Below are positions 8,623-18,514 of a DNA stretch of 33,365 nt, piece after piece. This DNA is from Betaproteobacteria bacterium (lineage in GTDB: Bacteria; Pseudomonadota; Gammaproteobacteria; Burkholderiales; Casimicrobiaceae), in contig WRFN01000017.1 of the NCBI GenBank assembly GCA_009778785.1, forward strand, positions 1 to 33,365, written 5' to 3'. A program made the translations under genes and the position numbers. The stretch's first letter is position 1, and every line of letters begins with the position of its first letter. The notes below the pieces were generated by a model, which made no database searches, was not told the DNA's origin, and saw only the letters and a list, made by a program, of their open reading frames with translations.

Positions 8623-10325
8623 GGGGTTTGTTGGTAATAGAGAAGAATCAAACGGTTTTCCGTCGGATGGTTTCCGGCGACGATCATGTTGTCCGGCGGC
8701 GGCAAGGCGTCCGGTTTGCCGTCGAGCAACAGCAGCGATACGTTGCCGTGCCGGCGCGCGTCTTCCAACCACGTCGGAAATTGTTCCGTCGAGACGAAAC
8801 GCGCGGCGCTGTCTTCATAGCTCAAACCGTATTCCAGCTCGCCCTTTTTGTCGAAGAGGGTGATGTCGCTGCGTTTCATTTCCCACGCCAAACCGGCGGC
8901 GATACCGGGGTTGTTGCTCAGAAGGTAACGGCTGTCGGCCAGTTCGGCGCGAATGGTGTTGATGAAAAGTTGTGGTTGTTTGGCGGCGGCAACGTCTTGC
9001 GGCACCACGCTGCCGATCACCAGCCCGAAGGCCAGCGGGCACAGTGCGACCAACCACCAGTGTAGCGCGCTGCCCTGTAAATCACGGCGCGCCGCCCACC
9101 AACCGAAGGCCGACCACGCCAGAAAACTAACCAGTAACAACGCGATCTTGAAGTATTCGCTCGGCTCGTACAAAGATTTTATCTCTGGCCACGCATCGGC
9201 GAAAAGGAAGAAGGCCGCTACGCCGAAAACAAAGACCAATGCGCCGAAGATGCCGTTGATTCTGCCGTTGGCCACCAGCATCCGCCAGCGCGCTTTGCCC
9301 ATTTTCTCAATTGCAACATGCGCCATCAGCAGCGCGAGCGGTGCAAAGCAGGGCAGGATGTACGTCGGCAACTTTCCTTTGGCGACGCTGAAAAAGAGAA
9401 ACGGAATTGCTGCCCAACACAACAAGTACATCAGTTCCGGGTGTTCACGACGACGCTGCCAACCTTGCGCCAGTGCCGACGGCAACAAGCCCAACCAGGG
9501 GAGTACGCCCGCCATCAGAATCGGCACGAAAAACCAGAACGGTCGCCGGTGTTGCGCGTTGTCCGCCGCAAAACGCTGAATGTGTTCCACCCAGAAAAAA
9601 TAGCGCCAGTAATCCGGTTCTTTCAGCGCCACGGCAATCGCCCACGGCAAACTCACCAAGGTTGCCGCAGCGAAAATCGCCAAGCCATAGACGATCAAAT
9701 CCTTGAAGCGCCGTTGCCAAAGCATGTACGGCGCGACGGCGATCACGGGAAGCGCCAGCGCCAGAAAACCTTTGGTCATGAAGGCCATGCCACAAGCGGC
9801 GCCGGTCAAAATCGCCGCGATGATTTTTCGTCGCGTGGCGGCGGCGTGCGCGACTTCATAACAACCGGCCATCACGGCGGTCAACCACAGCGCCAGTATC
9901 GCGTCGAGCGCGCTGTAAGTTCCGATGGCGTAAACCAGAAAGCTCGTGAGATAAATGACCGTGGCCGCCCACGCCTTTTGACGGTTTTGCCACAGTCGCA
10001 TCGCCAGCCAGAAAATCAGCGCTGCGCTCAACGCCGTGCACAGCGCTGAAGCAAAGCGCACCGCAAAATCGTTTTCACCGAACAGCGTTTGACTGATGTT
10101 GTTCAACCAGTAACCCGCCACCGGCTTTTCAAAATAACGCAAGCCGAGAAACTGCGGCACCACCCAATCGCCGCGCTCCAGCATCTCGCGGCTGATTTCG
10201 GCGTAACGGGTTTCGTCGGGTTGCCACAGCAAACGATCACCCAACGGCAACAAATAAAAGAGGCCAAAAAAAAGAAACAGCGCGATGACTTTCAACGGCT
10301 TCGAGGTGTGCAAGGCGTGGTTCAT
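8619..10325 (-). CDS. arnT: Undecaprenyl phosphate-L-Ara4N:lipid A transferase ArnT
   Basis: This 568-residue inner-membrane GT-C glycosyltransferase of the PMT/GT83 family transfers L-Ara4N from undecaprenyl phosphate to lipid A phosphates on the periplasmic face, lowering negative charge and giving polymyxin resistance. The first periplasmic loop has the family motif around [18 protein letters not shown], with the acidic residues that mark the active site, and then [12 protein letters not shown] dozen or so hydrophobic segments follow, then a soluble C-terminal domain from about residue 430. Length matches E. coli ArnT (550 aa). ATG 10323-10325 overlaps the arnD stop by four bases, so it is chosen over the longer frame. 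Confidence 0.95.
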   Translation of the reverse strand: MNHALHTSKPLKVIALFLFFGLFYLLPLGDRLLWQPDETRYAEISREMLERGDWVVPQFLGLRYFEKPVAGYWLNNISQTLFGENDFAVRFASALCTALSAALIFWLAMRLWQNRQKAWAATVIYLTSFLVYAIGTYSALDAILALWLTAVMAGCYEVAHAAATRRKIIAAILTGAACGMAFMTKGFLALALPVIAVAPYMLWQRRFKDLIVYGLAIFAAATLVSLPWAIAVALKEPDYWRYFFWVEHIQRFAADNAQHRRPFWFFVPILMAGVLPWLGLLPSALAQGWQRRREHPELMYLLCWAAIPFLFFSVAKGKLPTYILPCFAPLALLMAHVAIEKMGKARWRMLVANGRINGIFGALVFVFGVAAFFLFADAWPEIKSLYEPSEYFKIALLLVSFLAWSAFGWWAARRDLQGSALHWWLVALCPLAFGLVIGSVVPQDVAAAKQPQLFINTIRAELADSRYLLSNNPGIAAGLAWEMKRSDITLFDKKGELEYGLSYEDSAARFVSTEQFPTWLEDARRHGNVSLLLLDGKPDALPPPDNMIVAGNHPTENRLILLYYQQTP

Positions 10326-11233
10326 TTTTCTGTTCGATCTTTTATCTGTTGCTGGCAACCGAGCCAGCCTTCCCGACCGGCAAAGGTTTCGCGCTCAACG
10401 CGACCCGTCGGCAAAGCGTCGATGTTCTCCGGCAACAATTCACCCAACGGACAGAACTGCAACCCTGCCGCCGCCGCTTGTTTCAGCAGGTTTTCAAAAG
10501 CGGCCGCTTGCGACATGCCTTCCACTTCGGCGTGAATGGTGTAAACCGGCGTGCCGTTATCCTGCTTCAGCGCCGCTAACACATAATCGTTGAACCCGGC
10601 AACATCGACCACGCTGCCGACCACTTCGTCGTAAGTCGGCAACGTCACCGGAATTTGCACTGTGCCGAAACTGCCGTCTGCCAACTGCGGCCGGAACGGT
10701 GTCGTTCCCCGACAATCGCTGTTGTAGCGAAAATGAAAACGCTCTTTGCAAGTCACCACGCGGGTATCGGCGCGCCAACCGGGCGCTGCCGTGCAATCGA
10801 TCTGACGTCCCGTGATTTTCGTCAGCGTATCAAGGCCGCGCTGCACCTCCAGCGCGATGCGTTCCTCCGGCCAATCGCCCACATGCGTTTGCCAACTGTA
10901 ATGATCCCAAGCGTGCAAACCGATTTCGTGATCGGTGGTCGCCGCCTGTCGAAGGATGTCGGCGCAAGCGTCACCGATGCGAGTTCCCGGCCAGGCGGTT
11001 CCGGCCAGTAGAATGTCCCAACCGTAAAGCGCGGCGGCGTTGGAACGCAACATCTTCCACAGAAAACGCGGCTTCAACAGACGCCACACATGTCGCCCCA
11101 TGTTGTCGGGGCCGACGCTGAAAAAAAACGTCGCGCGAACTTGCTGGCGTTCCAGCAGCGACAACAAACGCGGCACGCCTTCACGGGTGCCGCGCAAAGT
11201 ATCGACATCGATTCGCAAGCCGACTTTTTTCAC
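10322..11233 (-). CDS. arnD: 4-deoxy-4-formamido-L-arabinose-phosphoundecaprenol deformylase ArnD
   Basis: This 303-residue polysaccharide-deacetylase (NodB-fold) enzyme removes the formyl group from undecaprenyl phosphate-L-Ara4FN at the cytoplasmic membrane face, which makes the pathway run forward. The metal-binding pattern is visible: RIDVDT at residues 7-12 and [13 protein letters not shown] further on with the conserved histidines. [13 protein letters not shown] and [12 protein letters not shown] are further ArnD-type segments. Length is close to E. coli ArnD (296 aa). It starts 13 bp after arnA and overlaps arnT by four bases. Confidence 0.95.
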   Translation of the reverse strand: MKKVGLRIDVDTLRGTREGVPRLLSLLERQQVRATFFFSVGPDNMGRHVWRLLKPRFLWKMLRSNAAALYGWDILLAGTAWPGTRIGDACADILRQAATTDHEIGLHAWDHYSWQTHVGDWPEERIALEVQRGLDTLTKITGRQIDCTAAPGWRADTRVVTCKERFHFRYNSDCRGTTPFRPQLADGSFGTVQIPVTLPTYDEVVGSVVDVAGFNDYVLAALKQDNGTPVYTIHAEVEGMSQAAAFENLLKQAAAAGLQFCPLGELLPENIDALPTGRVERETFAGREGWLGCQQQIKDRTEK

Positions 11234-11246
11234 CGGCGCGCTTTCC

Positions 11247-13220
11247 TTATTTCAGATCCGATTCCAGACCTCTCAGGAAAAAGTCCAGCGTTTCCGATAC
11301 GGTCTGTCGCATCGGCACTGTCGGTTGCCAGCCGAGCAAACGCTTGGCGTTGCGAATGCTGGGGCGACGGTGCGACACGTCCTGATAACCTTTGCCGTAA
11401 TAGTGGCCGCTTTCGGTCATCTTGAAACCGGCGAACGGCGGGAAATGATGACGCAGCGGGTGCGCTTCAAAACACGCCAGCAACATTTCCGCCAACTCCT
11501 TGATGCTGGCTTCGTTGTCGGGGTTGCCGATGTTGATGATCTGGCCGTCGCACTTGCCGTCGCGGTTTTCGATGATGCGGAACAGCGCGTCGATGCCGTC
11601 CTTGATGTCGGTGAAGCAGCGCTTCTGCGCGCCGCCGTCCACCAACTGAATCGGCGAACCTTCGACCAGATTCAAAATCAACTGCGTGATCGCGCGCGAA
11701 CTGCCGATGCGCGCCGCGTCGAGCGAATCGAGCCGCGGCCCCATCCAGTTGAACGGACGGAAGAGCGTGAACTTCAATCCCTCTTTCACGCCGTAAGCCC
11801 AGATGATGCGGTCGAGCAACTGTTTCGATACTGAATAAATCCAGCGCTGTTTGTTGATCGGGCCGACGATCAAACGCGAATGGTCTTCGTCGAAATCCTT
11901 GTCGTCACACATGCCGTAAACTTCCGACGTTGACGGGAAGACGATGCGCTTTTTGTATTTGACGCAATCGCGCACGATCTTCAGGTTTTCCTCGAAATCC
12001 AGCTCGAACACTCGCAGCGGATTGCGGGTGTACTCAATCGGCGTGGCGATGGCGACCAGCGGCAGCACCACATCGCACTTCTTGATGTGATACTCGATCC
12101 ACTCCGAGTGGATGCTGATGTCGCCTTCGACGAAATGAAAATTCGGATGACCCAGAAAACGCGCAATCGCATCCGAGCTGATGTCCAGCCCGTAAACTTC
12201 GTAATTTTCCTGCAACAAGCGCTCGGTCAAATGGTTGCCGATGAAACCGTTGGCGCCCAGAATCAACACGCGCGTGCGACGCTTCGGGCGCGTCGAAACC
12301 GCTTCGCCCAACCGGCTGTTGATTACCAAGCCCAGTTCTTCGGCCAGGCGTTCGCCTTGCGAATACAAACCGTTTTCGATTTGACCGGCGATGATTTGCA
12401 ACGCGCCTTCGCCGCAAGCGACGGTCAACGGCTGCACCGACAACACGGTGCCCGGCGCTTTGTTGTGTTTTTCGGCGAGCGCTTGCGCTTTCCAGACGAT
12501 GAGTTTGCGGTTGCCGTTGAACGAGAACGCGCCCGGATAAGGCTCGGTGACGGCGCGCACCAAATTGTTGATTTGTTGCGCCGATTGTTGCCAGTCGATT
12601 TTGCCGTCGGCGGGCGTGCGGCGACCGAACACCGAAGCGCGCGCCGAATCTTGCGGCGTCAGCGTGATCGTGCCCTTTGCAATTTTCGGCAACAGATCGG
12701 TGAGCAATTCCTTTGCCGCCGCGTTCAGCTTTTCGTGCAGCGTCAGTGCCGTATCGCTATCGGCGATGGCGACGCGCTTCTGTCCGGCGATGTCGCCGGC
12801 GTCTGCTTTCGCCACCATTTTGTGCAGCGTCACGCCGGTTTCTTTTTCGCCGCGCACCAGCACCCAATTCACCGGCGCACGACCGCGGTATTGCGGCAAA
12901 AGTGAGCCGTGCAAGTTGTAAGCGCCTTGCGGCGCCAGCGTTAAAACGGCGTCGCCGATCAAATCGCGGTAATAAAAAGAAAACAGAACGTCCGGCCGCA
13001 TCGCGCGAATGCGTTCGACCCACAGCGGATGGTTGACATCCTCCGGCGCAAACACCGGCAGATTCAGTTCGGCGCAAAGCCGCGCTACGGAAGCGAAGAA
13101 ATGATTTTCCTTCGGGTTATCGACGTGCGTAAACACCGCTTCGATTTCATAACCCGCCGCCAGCAGCGCCTTGATACCGGTGCAACCGATATTGTGATAA
13201 GCGAATACCACTGTTTTCAT
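11247..13220 (-). CDS. arnA: Bifunctional UDP-L-Ara4N formyltransferase / UDP-glucuronate decarboxylase ArnA
   Basis: This 657-residue two-domain cytoplasmic enzyme matches the E. coli length (660 aa). The N-terminal formyltransferase domain (1-300) has N102, H104 ([12 protein letters not shown]) and D140, the three catalytic residues at exactly the E. coli positions. The C-terminal SDR domain (about 315-657) has GANGFIG for NAD binding, S432/E433, Y462-x3-K466 and the [15 protein letters not shown] segment containing the arginine required for decarboxylation. It oxidatively decarboxylates UDP-glucuronate and N-formylates UDP-L-Ara4N. The start overlaps the arnC stop by four bases (ATGA at 13217-13220). 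No ugd gene is present in the window to supply UDP-glucuronate. Confidence 0.97.
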   Translation of the reverse strand: MKTVVFAYHNIGCTGIKALLAAGYEIEAVFTHVDNPKENHFFASVARLCAELNLPVFAPEDVNHPLWVERIRAMRPDVLFSFYYRDLIGDAVLTLAPQGAYNLHGSLLPQYRGRAPVNWVLVRGEKETGVTLHKMVAKADAGDIAGQKRVAIADSDTALTLHEKLNAAAKELLTDLLPKIAKGTITLTPQDSARASVFGRRTPADGKIDWQQSAQQINNLVRAVTEPYPGAFSFNGNRKLIVWKAQALAEKHNKAPGTVLSVQPLTVACGEGALQIIAGQIENGLYSQGERLAEELGLVINSRLGEAVSTRPKRRTRVLILGANGFIGNHLTERLLQENYEVYGLDISSDAIARFLGHPNFHFVEGDISIHSEWIEYHIKKCDVVLPLVAIATPIEYTRNPLRVFELDFEENLKIVRDCVKYKKRIVFPSTSEVYGMCDDKDFDEDHSRLIVGPINKQRWIYSVSKQLLDRIIWAYGVKEGLKFTLFRPFNWMGPRLDSLDAARIGSSRAITQLILNLVEGSPIQLVDGGAQKRCFTDIKDGIDALFRIIENRDGKCDGQIINIGNPDNEASIKELAEMLLACFEAHPLRHHFPPFAGFKMTESGHYYGKGYQDVSHRRPSIRNAKRLLGWQPTVPMRQTVSETLDFFLRGLESDLK

Positions 13221-14203
13221 TCTTGATCCTCATGCTTGTTGGAGAAACGCTGTTGTCCAACGATTTTATGAACAAAGTAACGCGGGCGGGCGCGCACATC
13301 CTGATAAATTCGGCCGATGTACTCGCCCAGCAAACCCATCCCGATAAACTGGGCGCCGATGAAAATGAACAGCAGCGAGAACAACATGAAGACGCCTTCC
13401 GCGCCCCATCCCGCTCCCAGCAAAAAACGCAGCGCGATCAACAACAGCGCCAACACGAAACCGCCGAACGCCAGCAGGCTGCCAAAAATGCTGAGAATGC
13501 GCAGCGGCGTCGTCGTCAAACAGGTGACCAAATCGTACATCAGGTTGATGAGTTGCATCAATCCGTATTTGGACGTGCCGAACTTGCGCTCGTCGTGCTG
13601 CACCGGCACTTCGATCACCCGCCGCGCAAACATGTTGGCGAGAATCGGGATGAACGTGCTTCGCTCGTGACAGGACAGCATCGCTTCGACGATGGGCCGA
13701 CGGTAAGCGCGCAACATGCAGCCGTAGTCGCTCATCACTCGCCCCGTCGTTTTGCGGATCACCAGATTGATGAGCTTGGACGCGGTTTTGCGAAACAGCG
13801 AATCCTGCCGATTCATGCGGATCGTGCCCACCACATCGTAGCCTTGCTCCGCCGCTTCCACCAGATTCGGAATTTCCTCGGGCGGATTTTGCAAATCGGC
13901 GTCGAGCGTCACGATCAAATCGCCGTACGCCGACTTGAAGCCGGCCATGATCGCCGAGTGCTGGCCGTAATTGCGGTTGAGCAGAATCGCCACCACATGG
14001 CTGTCGGCCGCTTCCGCCGCCGTCGTGAGAAGATTCGCCGAATTGTCGCTGCTGCCGTCGTCAACCAGAACGATTTCGTAATCCTGCTTGAGCTTGGCGC
14101 ACGCCGCCTGCGTGCGTTCGAGCAGCGCCGGCAAACTGTCTTCTTCATTGAAAACCGGAATCACGATGGACACGGTCTTGATGGGATCGAATTCATCAGC
14201 CAC
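13217..14203 (-). CDS. arnC: Undecaprenyl-phosphate L-Ara4FN transferase ArnC
   Basis: This 328-residue GT2-family glycosyltransferase transfers 4-formamido-arabinose from UDP to undecaprenyl phosphate at the inner membrane. The GT-A domain begins [19 protein letters not shown], with DDGSSDN and the nucleotide-metal site [12 protein letters not shown]. Two hydrophobic helices near residues 235-300 anchor it, then a cytoplasmic tail with [15 protein letters not shown]. It uses a GTG start (14201-14203) that overlaps the end of arnB by eight bases. Length matches E. coli ArnC (322 aa). Confidence 0.95.
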   Translation of the reverse strand: MADEFDPIKTVSIVIPVFNEEDSLPALLERTQAACAKLKQDYEIVLVDDGSSDNSANLLTTAAEAADSHVVAILLNRNYGQHSAIMAGFKSAYGDLIVTLDADLQNPPEEIPNLVEAAEQGYDVVGTIRMNRQDSLFRKTASKLINLVIRKTTGRVMSDYGCMLRAYRRPIVEAMLSCHERSTFIPILANMFARRVIEVPVQHDERKFGTSKYGLMQLINLMYDLVTCLTTTPLRILSIFGSLLAFGGFVLALLLIALRFLLGAGWGAEGVFMLFSLLFIFIGAQFIGMGLLGEYIGRIYQDVRARPRYFVHKIVGQQRFSNKHEDQE

Positions 14204-15347
14204 GTTGTTGCTCCAGAATGTCTCTCATCGCCGAAACCACACGCTCGACATCGCTGTCCTGCATGTCGGGAAACAGCGGCAACGAACAAATGCGCGCCGA
14301 ATTCCATTCGCTGTTCGGCAAACTCAAATGCGGATAACGCTCGCGGTAATACTTCTGCGTGTGCGTCGCCCGAAAATGCAAACCGGTGCCGATGCCGCGC
14401 TCCTTCAACCCACTCATCAACGCATCGCGCGTCAAGCCTTTGCAATCGCGCGGATCGGTGCGAACGATGAATAAGTGCCACGCATGTTGATGCGGATACG
14501 TCGGCGCTTGCAGCGGCTTGAATGGCAAACCGCGCAGTTGTTCCAGATAGAGATTCGCCAACTCGGCGCGGCGGGCGTTGAGTTCGGGCAAACGGCGCAA
14601 CTGCACCAGCGCCAGCGCCGCCTGAATGTCGGTCAAATTGTATTTGAAGCCCGGCGTCACCACTTCCGCCTGCGGCTTGCGTCCCTGCTGCTCGCGATCA
14701 AAGGCATCAACCCCCAGCCCGTGAAATTTCAAGCAGCGCATTTGATCGGCCAGCGCGTCGTCGTCGGTGACGATCAAGCCGCCCTCGGCGCACGTCATGT
14801 TCTTGATTGCGTGAAACGAAAAAATCGCCGTGCTGCGGCTGCCTATCCAGCGATCCTTGTAGCGCGCGCCGACCGCGTGCGCCGCATCCTCGATGATCGG
14901 AATGCGGTGTTCTCTGGCGACGGCGGCGATGGCGTCGATGTCCAGCGGCGCGCCGGCGTAATGCACCGGCACAATCGCCTTGGTGCGCGGCGTGATCGCG
15001 GCGCGCACCGCGTCGGCGCTGACCATCAACGTATCGGCATCGACATCGACCATCACCGGCTCGGCGCCCAGCAGCACGATCATATTCAGCGTGGACACCC
15101 AGGTTTGCGACGGCGTGATGACCTCATCGCTGGGGCCGATGCCCAGCGCCGCCAAAGCGACGTGCATCCCGCCGGTCGCCGAACTGACCGTAATGGCATG
15201 ACGGCAACCGAAAGACTCGCAAAACGCGGCTTCCAGCGCCTGACACTGCGGGCCGGTCGTGATCCAGCCGGAACCCAAAACGCGGGTCACGGCGGCGATT
15301 TCGGCTTCCCCGATGGCGGGTAGCGTAAAAGGGAGAAAAGGTTTCAT
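14196..15347 (-). CDS. arnB: UDP-4-amino-4-deoxy-L-arabinose aminotransferase ArnB
   Basis: This 383-residue DegT/DnrJ/EryC1-family PLP enzyme converts UDP-4-keto-arabinose to UDP-L-Ara4N with glutamate as amino donor. It begins [17 protein letters not shown], like E. coli Arn[17 protein letters not shown] and [14 protein letters not shown] (the PLP lysine) are visible. An in-frame ATG at 15372-15374 would add nine residues; neither start has a strong ribosome-binding site, and the inner one matches the family N-terminus. It is the first gene of arnBCADTEF. No PmrA-type (CTTAA repeat) or PhoP-type box was seen just upstream, so control may differ from that in enterics. Confidence 0.95.
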   Translation of the reverse strand: MKPFLPFTLPAIGEAEIAAVTRVLGSGWITTGPQCQALEAAFCESFGCRHAITVSSATGGMHVALAALGIGPSDEVITPSQTWVSTLNMIVLLGAEPVMVDVDADTLMVSADAVRAAITPRTKAIVPVHYAGAPLDIDAIAAVAREHRIPIIEDAAHAVGARYKDRWIGSRSTAIFSFHAIKNMTCAEGGLIVTDDDALADQMRCLKFHGLGVDAFDREQQGRKPQAEVVTPGFKYNLTDIQAALALVQLRRLPELNARRAELANLYLEQLRGLPFKPLQAPTYPHQHAWHLFIVRTDPRDCKGLTRDALMSGLKERGIGTGLHFRATHTQKYYRERYPHLSLPNSEWNSARICSLPLFPDMQDSDVERVVSAMRDILEQQRG

Positions 15348-15405
15348 GACAGAATGAACGCTCGAATCCATCATTCTAACAGGCGCGGCGAGGGGAAGCG
15401 GTGAA

Positions 15406-15534
15406 TTATTCCGTTGAACCGGAGTCTGTTGGGGGGTGGTCGGGCGGATTTTTCTTCTTATCCCTCTGTTTTTGGCTGCTAATAGCCACGGCGCCTATAG
15501 CGCCGTAAACGAAAAGAAAAATCAAAAACTTCAT
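15406..15534 (-). CDS. Possible 42-residue single-span membrane peptide
   Basis: A 42-codon ORF lies between the 180-aa membrane protein gene and arnB. It has one hydrophobic helix (residues 2-20, [16 protein letters not shown]) followed by a polar [14 protein letters not shown] tail. The layout is that of a small membrane protein, but no ribosome-binding site is evident and no family is recognised. It could be a chance ORF in the arnB leader. Confidence 0.3.
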   Translation of the reverse strand: MKFLIFLFVYGAIGAVAISSQKQRDKKKNPPDHPPTDSGSTE

Positions 15535-15569
15535 AACGGAAGGAGAGCCATATCGCTCATAGGAGAACC

Positions 15570-16112
15570 CTATTTGAAAGAGAAACAGAAAAAAATGGCT
15601 GCGCCAACCGAATTTATCGGGTTGTTGATAAGTTTTGCGAGCCGCCCCCTTGGGAAATAGGCGGTTATGAAAAAATGAACGGCAAGGAGCAAGCCAAGCA
15701 AAGCACAAAAATAGAAAAACGCTAAATACCCTGGCGGCTTTATCAGAAATGTCGTGATTCCAGACAAGACGGCAAAGATCGCCAGAAGCAGACTGGCGGC
15801 AAGGCCGACATTCTTGCTCATTGGCATTTTTCTGACACTCCAAACAAAACATACCGCGGCGCCGAGCAGGAGAAGAATGGCAAGCACGGAAAAGCCAGGT
15901 TCTCCTTTCAGAATCCCATCGACTAAAAGCAAGATTCCGAACGTCGCAGCAAAAAACCCCAGAAGAAGTCTGGCTGGGCGATTCTCCATAATGCTTCTAT
16001 TGGGCGATGTCGTTTTCCGGGGCGCGCCAGAGTCTTTGGTTTTCCCCATAAGCGTCTCTAACTCCGTCTGCGGAACGCTGTCTTGCGGGCTGAGTTTCTC
16101 AATCGGTTTCAT
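15570..16112 (-). CDS. Hypothetical membrane protein, four helices
   Basis: This 180-residue protein has a polar N-terminus (about 1-45, Ser/Thr/Pro-rich) and four hydrophobic helices (about 48-68, 72-92, 100-120 and 126-150). It ends in a short amphipathic tail. I do not recognise a family. The coding sequence is clearly lower in GC than its neighbours on both sides, which suggests acquired DNA or weak constraint. It reads in the same direction as arnB, about 220 bp upstream. The ribosome-binding site before the ATG is weak. Confidence 0.6.
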   Translation of the reverse strand: MKPIEKLSPQDSVPQTELETLMGKTKDSGAPRKTTSPNRSIMENRPARLLLGFFAATFGILLLVDGILKGEPGFSVLAILLLLGAAVCFVWSVRKMPMSKNVGLAASLLLAIFAVLSGITTFLIKPPGYLAFFYFCALLGLLLAVHFFITAYFPRGRLAKLINNPINSVGAAIFFCFSFK

Positions 16113-16225
16113 GACGCTTTCTGGGGGGCAATCCTGAACGATATTGGGCAGTTAATGGTACAGCATCATTAGCGGCAAAGCCATCGCTTGCCCTAATACT
16201 GATAGGGGATGATCGTTAGGGCACT

Positions 16226-16245
16226 CTCTCCCACAAGCGGGAGAG
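16226..16245. repeat. Short CTCTCCC/GGGAGAG palindrome
   Basis: CTCTCCC (16226-16232) and GGGAGAG (16239-16245) pair around ACAAGC. It is a minimal copy of the element found more fully at 17442-17588 and 22022-22066. The rest of the 16113-16396 gap shows no gene; a TAGAAT hexamer at 16308-16313 is a weak -10 candidate for the downstream reductase. Confidence 0.65.
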
Positions 16246-16396
16246 GGGCGCTAACTCGTTGCTCTGTCGCCGTTTATCGCATCATGTCAATCGGCTACGG
16301 AAAAGAGTAGAATCAACGGGCATCCTCATTAGTTGGCTTTACCGCTTTCCTTATCCGGCGCTTCTTCCGAAGCGCCGACCGCACTGGAGATTCACC

Positions 16397-17389
<993 letters not shown>

Positions 17390-17441
17390 TGGTTAAAACG
17401 ATTTTGATTGATGTATGAACATTCTTCCCCCTCTCTCCCGA

Positions 17442-17588
17442 CCTCTCTCCCACAAGGGGAGAGAGGAGAAAAACATGCCTCTCTCCTCGTGGAAGAGGGC
17501 GCCTCTCAAGGTGACTCTGTCGTCACCGCAAGGAAAAACATACCCTCTCCCCTTGTGGGAGAGGGCGCCCGAAGGGCGGGAGAGAGGG
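17442..17588. repeat. Cluster of CTCTCCC palindromic elements, partly tandem
   Basis: A perfect 10-bp palindrome CCTCTCTCCC/GGGAGAGAGG lies at 17442-17466. After it two related direct copies follow, each beginning AAAAACAT (about 17471 and 17533) and running through a CTCTCC...GAGGGCGCC hairpin. The second copy continues into GAAGGGCGGGAGAG. The segment 17543-17588 is the reverse complement of the element at 22022-22066. The whole 17390-17627 gap has no gene. Confidence 0.8.
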
Positions 17589-17627
17589 GCGTCATTGTAA
17601 GCGAAGCAATCCAGGCAAGGAGCCAAC

Positions 17628-18182
17628 ATGCCCATCACCCAACTTGATCCCCACACCGCGCTGATCATCGTCGATTTGCAGAAAGGCATCGTGACGCGCG
17701 CTTGCGCGCATCCCGTGGCGGGTGTGGTGGAAAACGCCGCCGCGCTGGCGACAGCGTTTCGTCAGCGCCATCTCCCCGTCGTTCTCGTGAACGTCACCGG
17801 CGGCGCGCCGGGACGCTCGGAGCAAGGTCCCGGCGGCGGCGCGTTTCCGCCGGATTGGGCGGAGCTGATTCCGGAGTTGAATCAGCAACCGCAGGATCAC
17901 TGCGTCACCAAGCGGACTTGGGGCGCGTTCACCGGCACCGATTTAGCGACGTATCTCAAAGCGGCGGGCGTCACGCAAGTGGTGGTTTGCGGCGTGGCGA
18001 CGAGCTTCGGTGTCGAATCCACGGCGCGGCAAGCGCACGAGCACGGGTTCAACGTCACGCTGGCCGTCGATGCGATGACCGACATGAGCGCCGACGCGCA
18101 CGCCAACAGCCTCACACGCATTTTCCCGCGTTTGGGCGAAACCGGCACGACACAAGAAATCATCACTCATTTGAAAGGTTAA
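17628..18182 (+). CDS. Isochorismatase-family cysteine hydrolase
   Basis: This 184-residue alpha/beta hydrolase has the isochorismatase/nicotinamidase fold. The catalytic triad is present at D16 (IIVDLQKG), K95 (TKRTWGAF) and C121 (VVVCGVATSFGVE), so it is likely an active amidase or related hydrolase; the exact substrate is not determined by sequence. AAGGAG lies 5 bases before the ATG. The next gene begins two bases after the stop, and the MFS exporter follows directly, so the three genes form one unit. A hydrolase plus exporter suggests handling of a small amide or aromatic compound, but that is inference. Confidence 0.92.
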   Translation: MPITQLDPHTALIIVDLQKGIVTRACAHPVAGVVENAAALATAFRQRHLPVVLVNVTGGAPGRSEQGPGGGAFPPDWAELIPELNQQPQDHCVTKRTWGAFTGTDLATYLKAAGVTQVVVCGVATSFGVESTARQAHEHGFNVTLAVDAMTDMSADAHANSLTRIFPRLGETGTTQEIITHLKG

Positions 18183-18184
18183 TC

Positions 18185-18514
18185 ATGGATTGGCTCTGCG
18201 ACGTTTCTTATTTTTTCGGCGGCGTTTTTCTGGCAAACGCCATTCCGCATTTTGTCAACGGTGTGATGGGGAAGCCTTTTCAAAGCCCGTTCGCCAAGCC
18301 GCCGGGCAAGGGGCTTTCCTCTTCGACGGTGAACGCATTGTGGGGCGTAGCGAATTTCGTGATCGCTTACCTTCTCATCGCTCGCGTCGGCAGCTTCGAC
18401 ATTCGCGCTACCGATAACGCCCTCGCTTTTGGGGTGGGCGTTTTGCTGATGGCCGTGTTCTCTGCGCGCACGTTCGGGCGGCTTCATGGCGGCAATAAGC
18501 CTACCGATTCGTGA
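18185..18514 (+). CDS. Small conserved-looking membrane protein
   Basis: This 109-residue protein has three hydrophobic segments (about 5-25, 50-68 and 80-97), with PHFVNGVMGKPFQSPFA between the first two. I do not assign a named family. It starts two bases after the hydrolase stop, and its own stop overlaps the next start (TGATG at 18512-18516), so it is almost certainly translated as part of the operon. The compact gene packing is the main evidence that it is real. Confidence 0.8.
   Translation: MDWLCDVSYFFGGVFLANAIPHFVNGVMGKPFQSPFAKPPGKGLSSSTVNALWGVANFVIAYLLIARVGSFDIRATDNALAFGVGVLLMAVFSARTFGRLHGGNKPTDS

Noticed and set aside
13223-14470. Plus-strand ORF of 415 codons opposite arnC and arnB
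   Set aside because: Composition is typical of a shadow frame; arnC and arnB are certain.
15348-15405. Search for a PmrA or PhoP box before arnB
   Set aside because: No CTTAA- or GTTTA-type direct repeat was seen, so no operator is claimed.
15535-15852. Upstream extension of the 42-codon ORF to 148 codons
   Set aside because: The added part overlaps the 180-aa membrane protein gene in another frame and has no coherent features.
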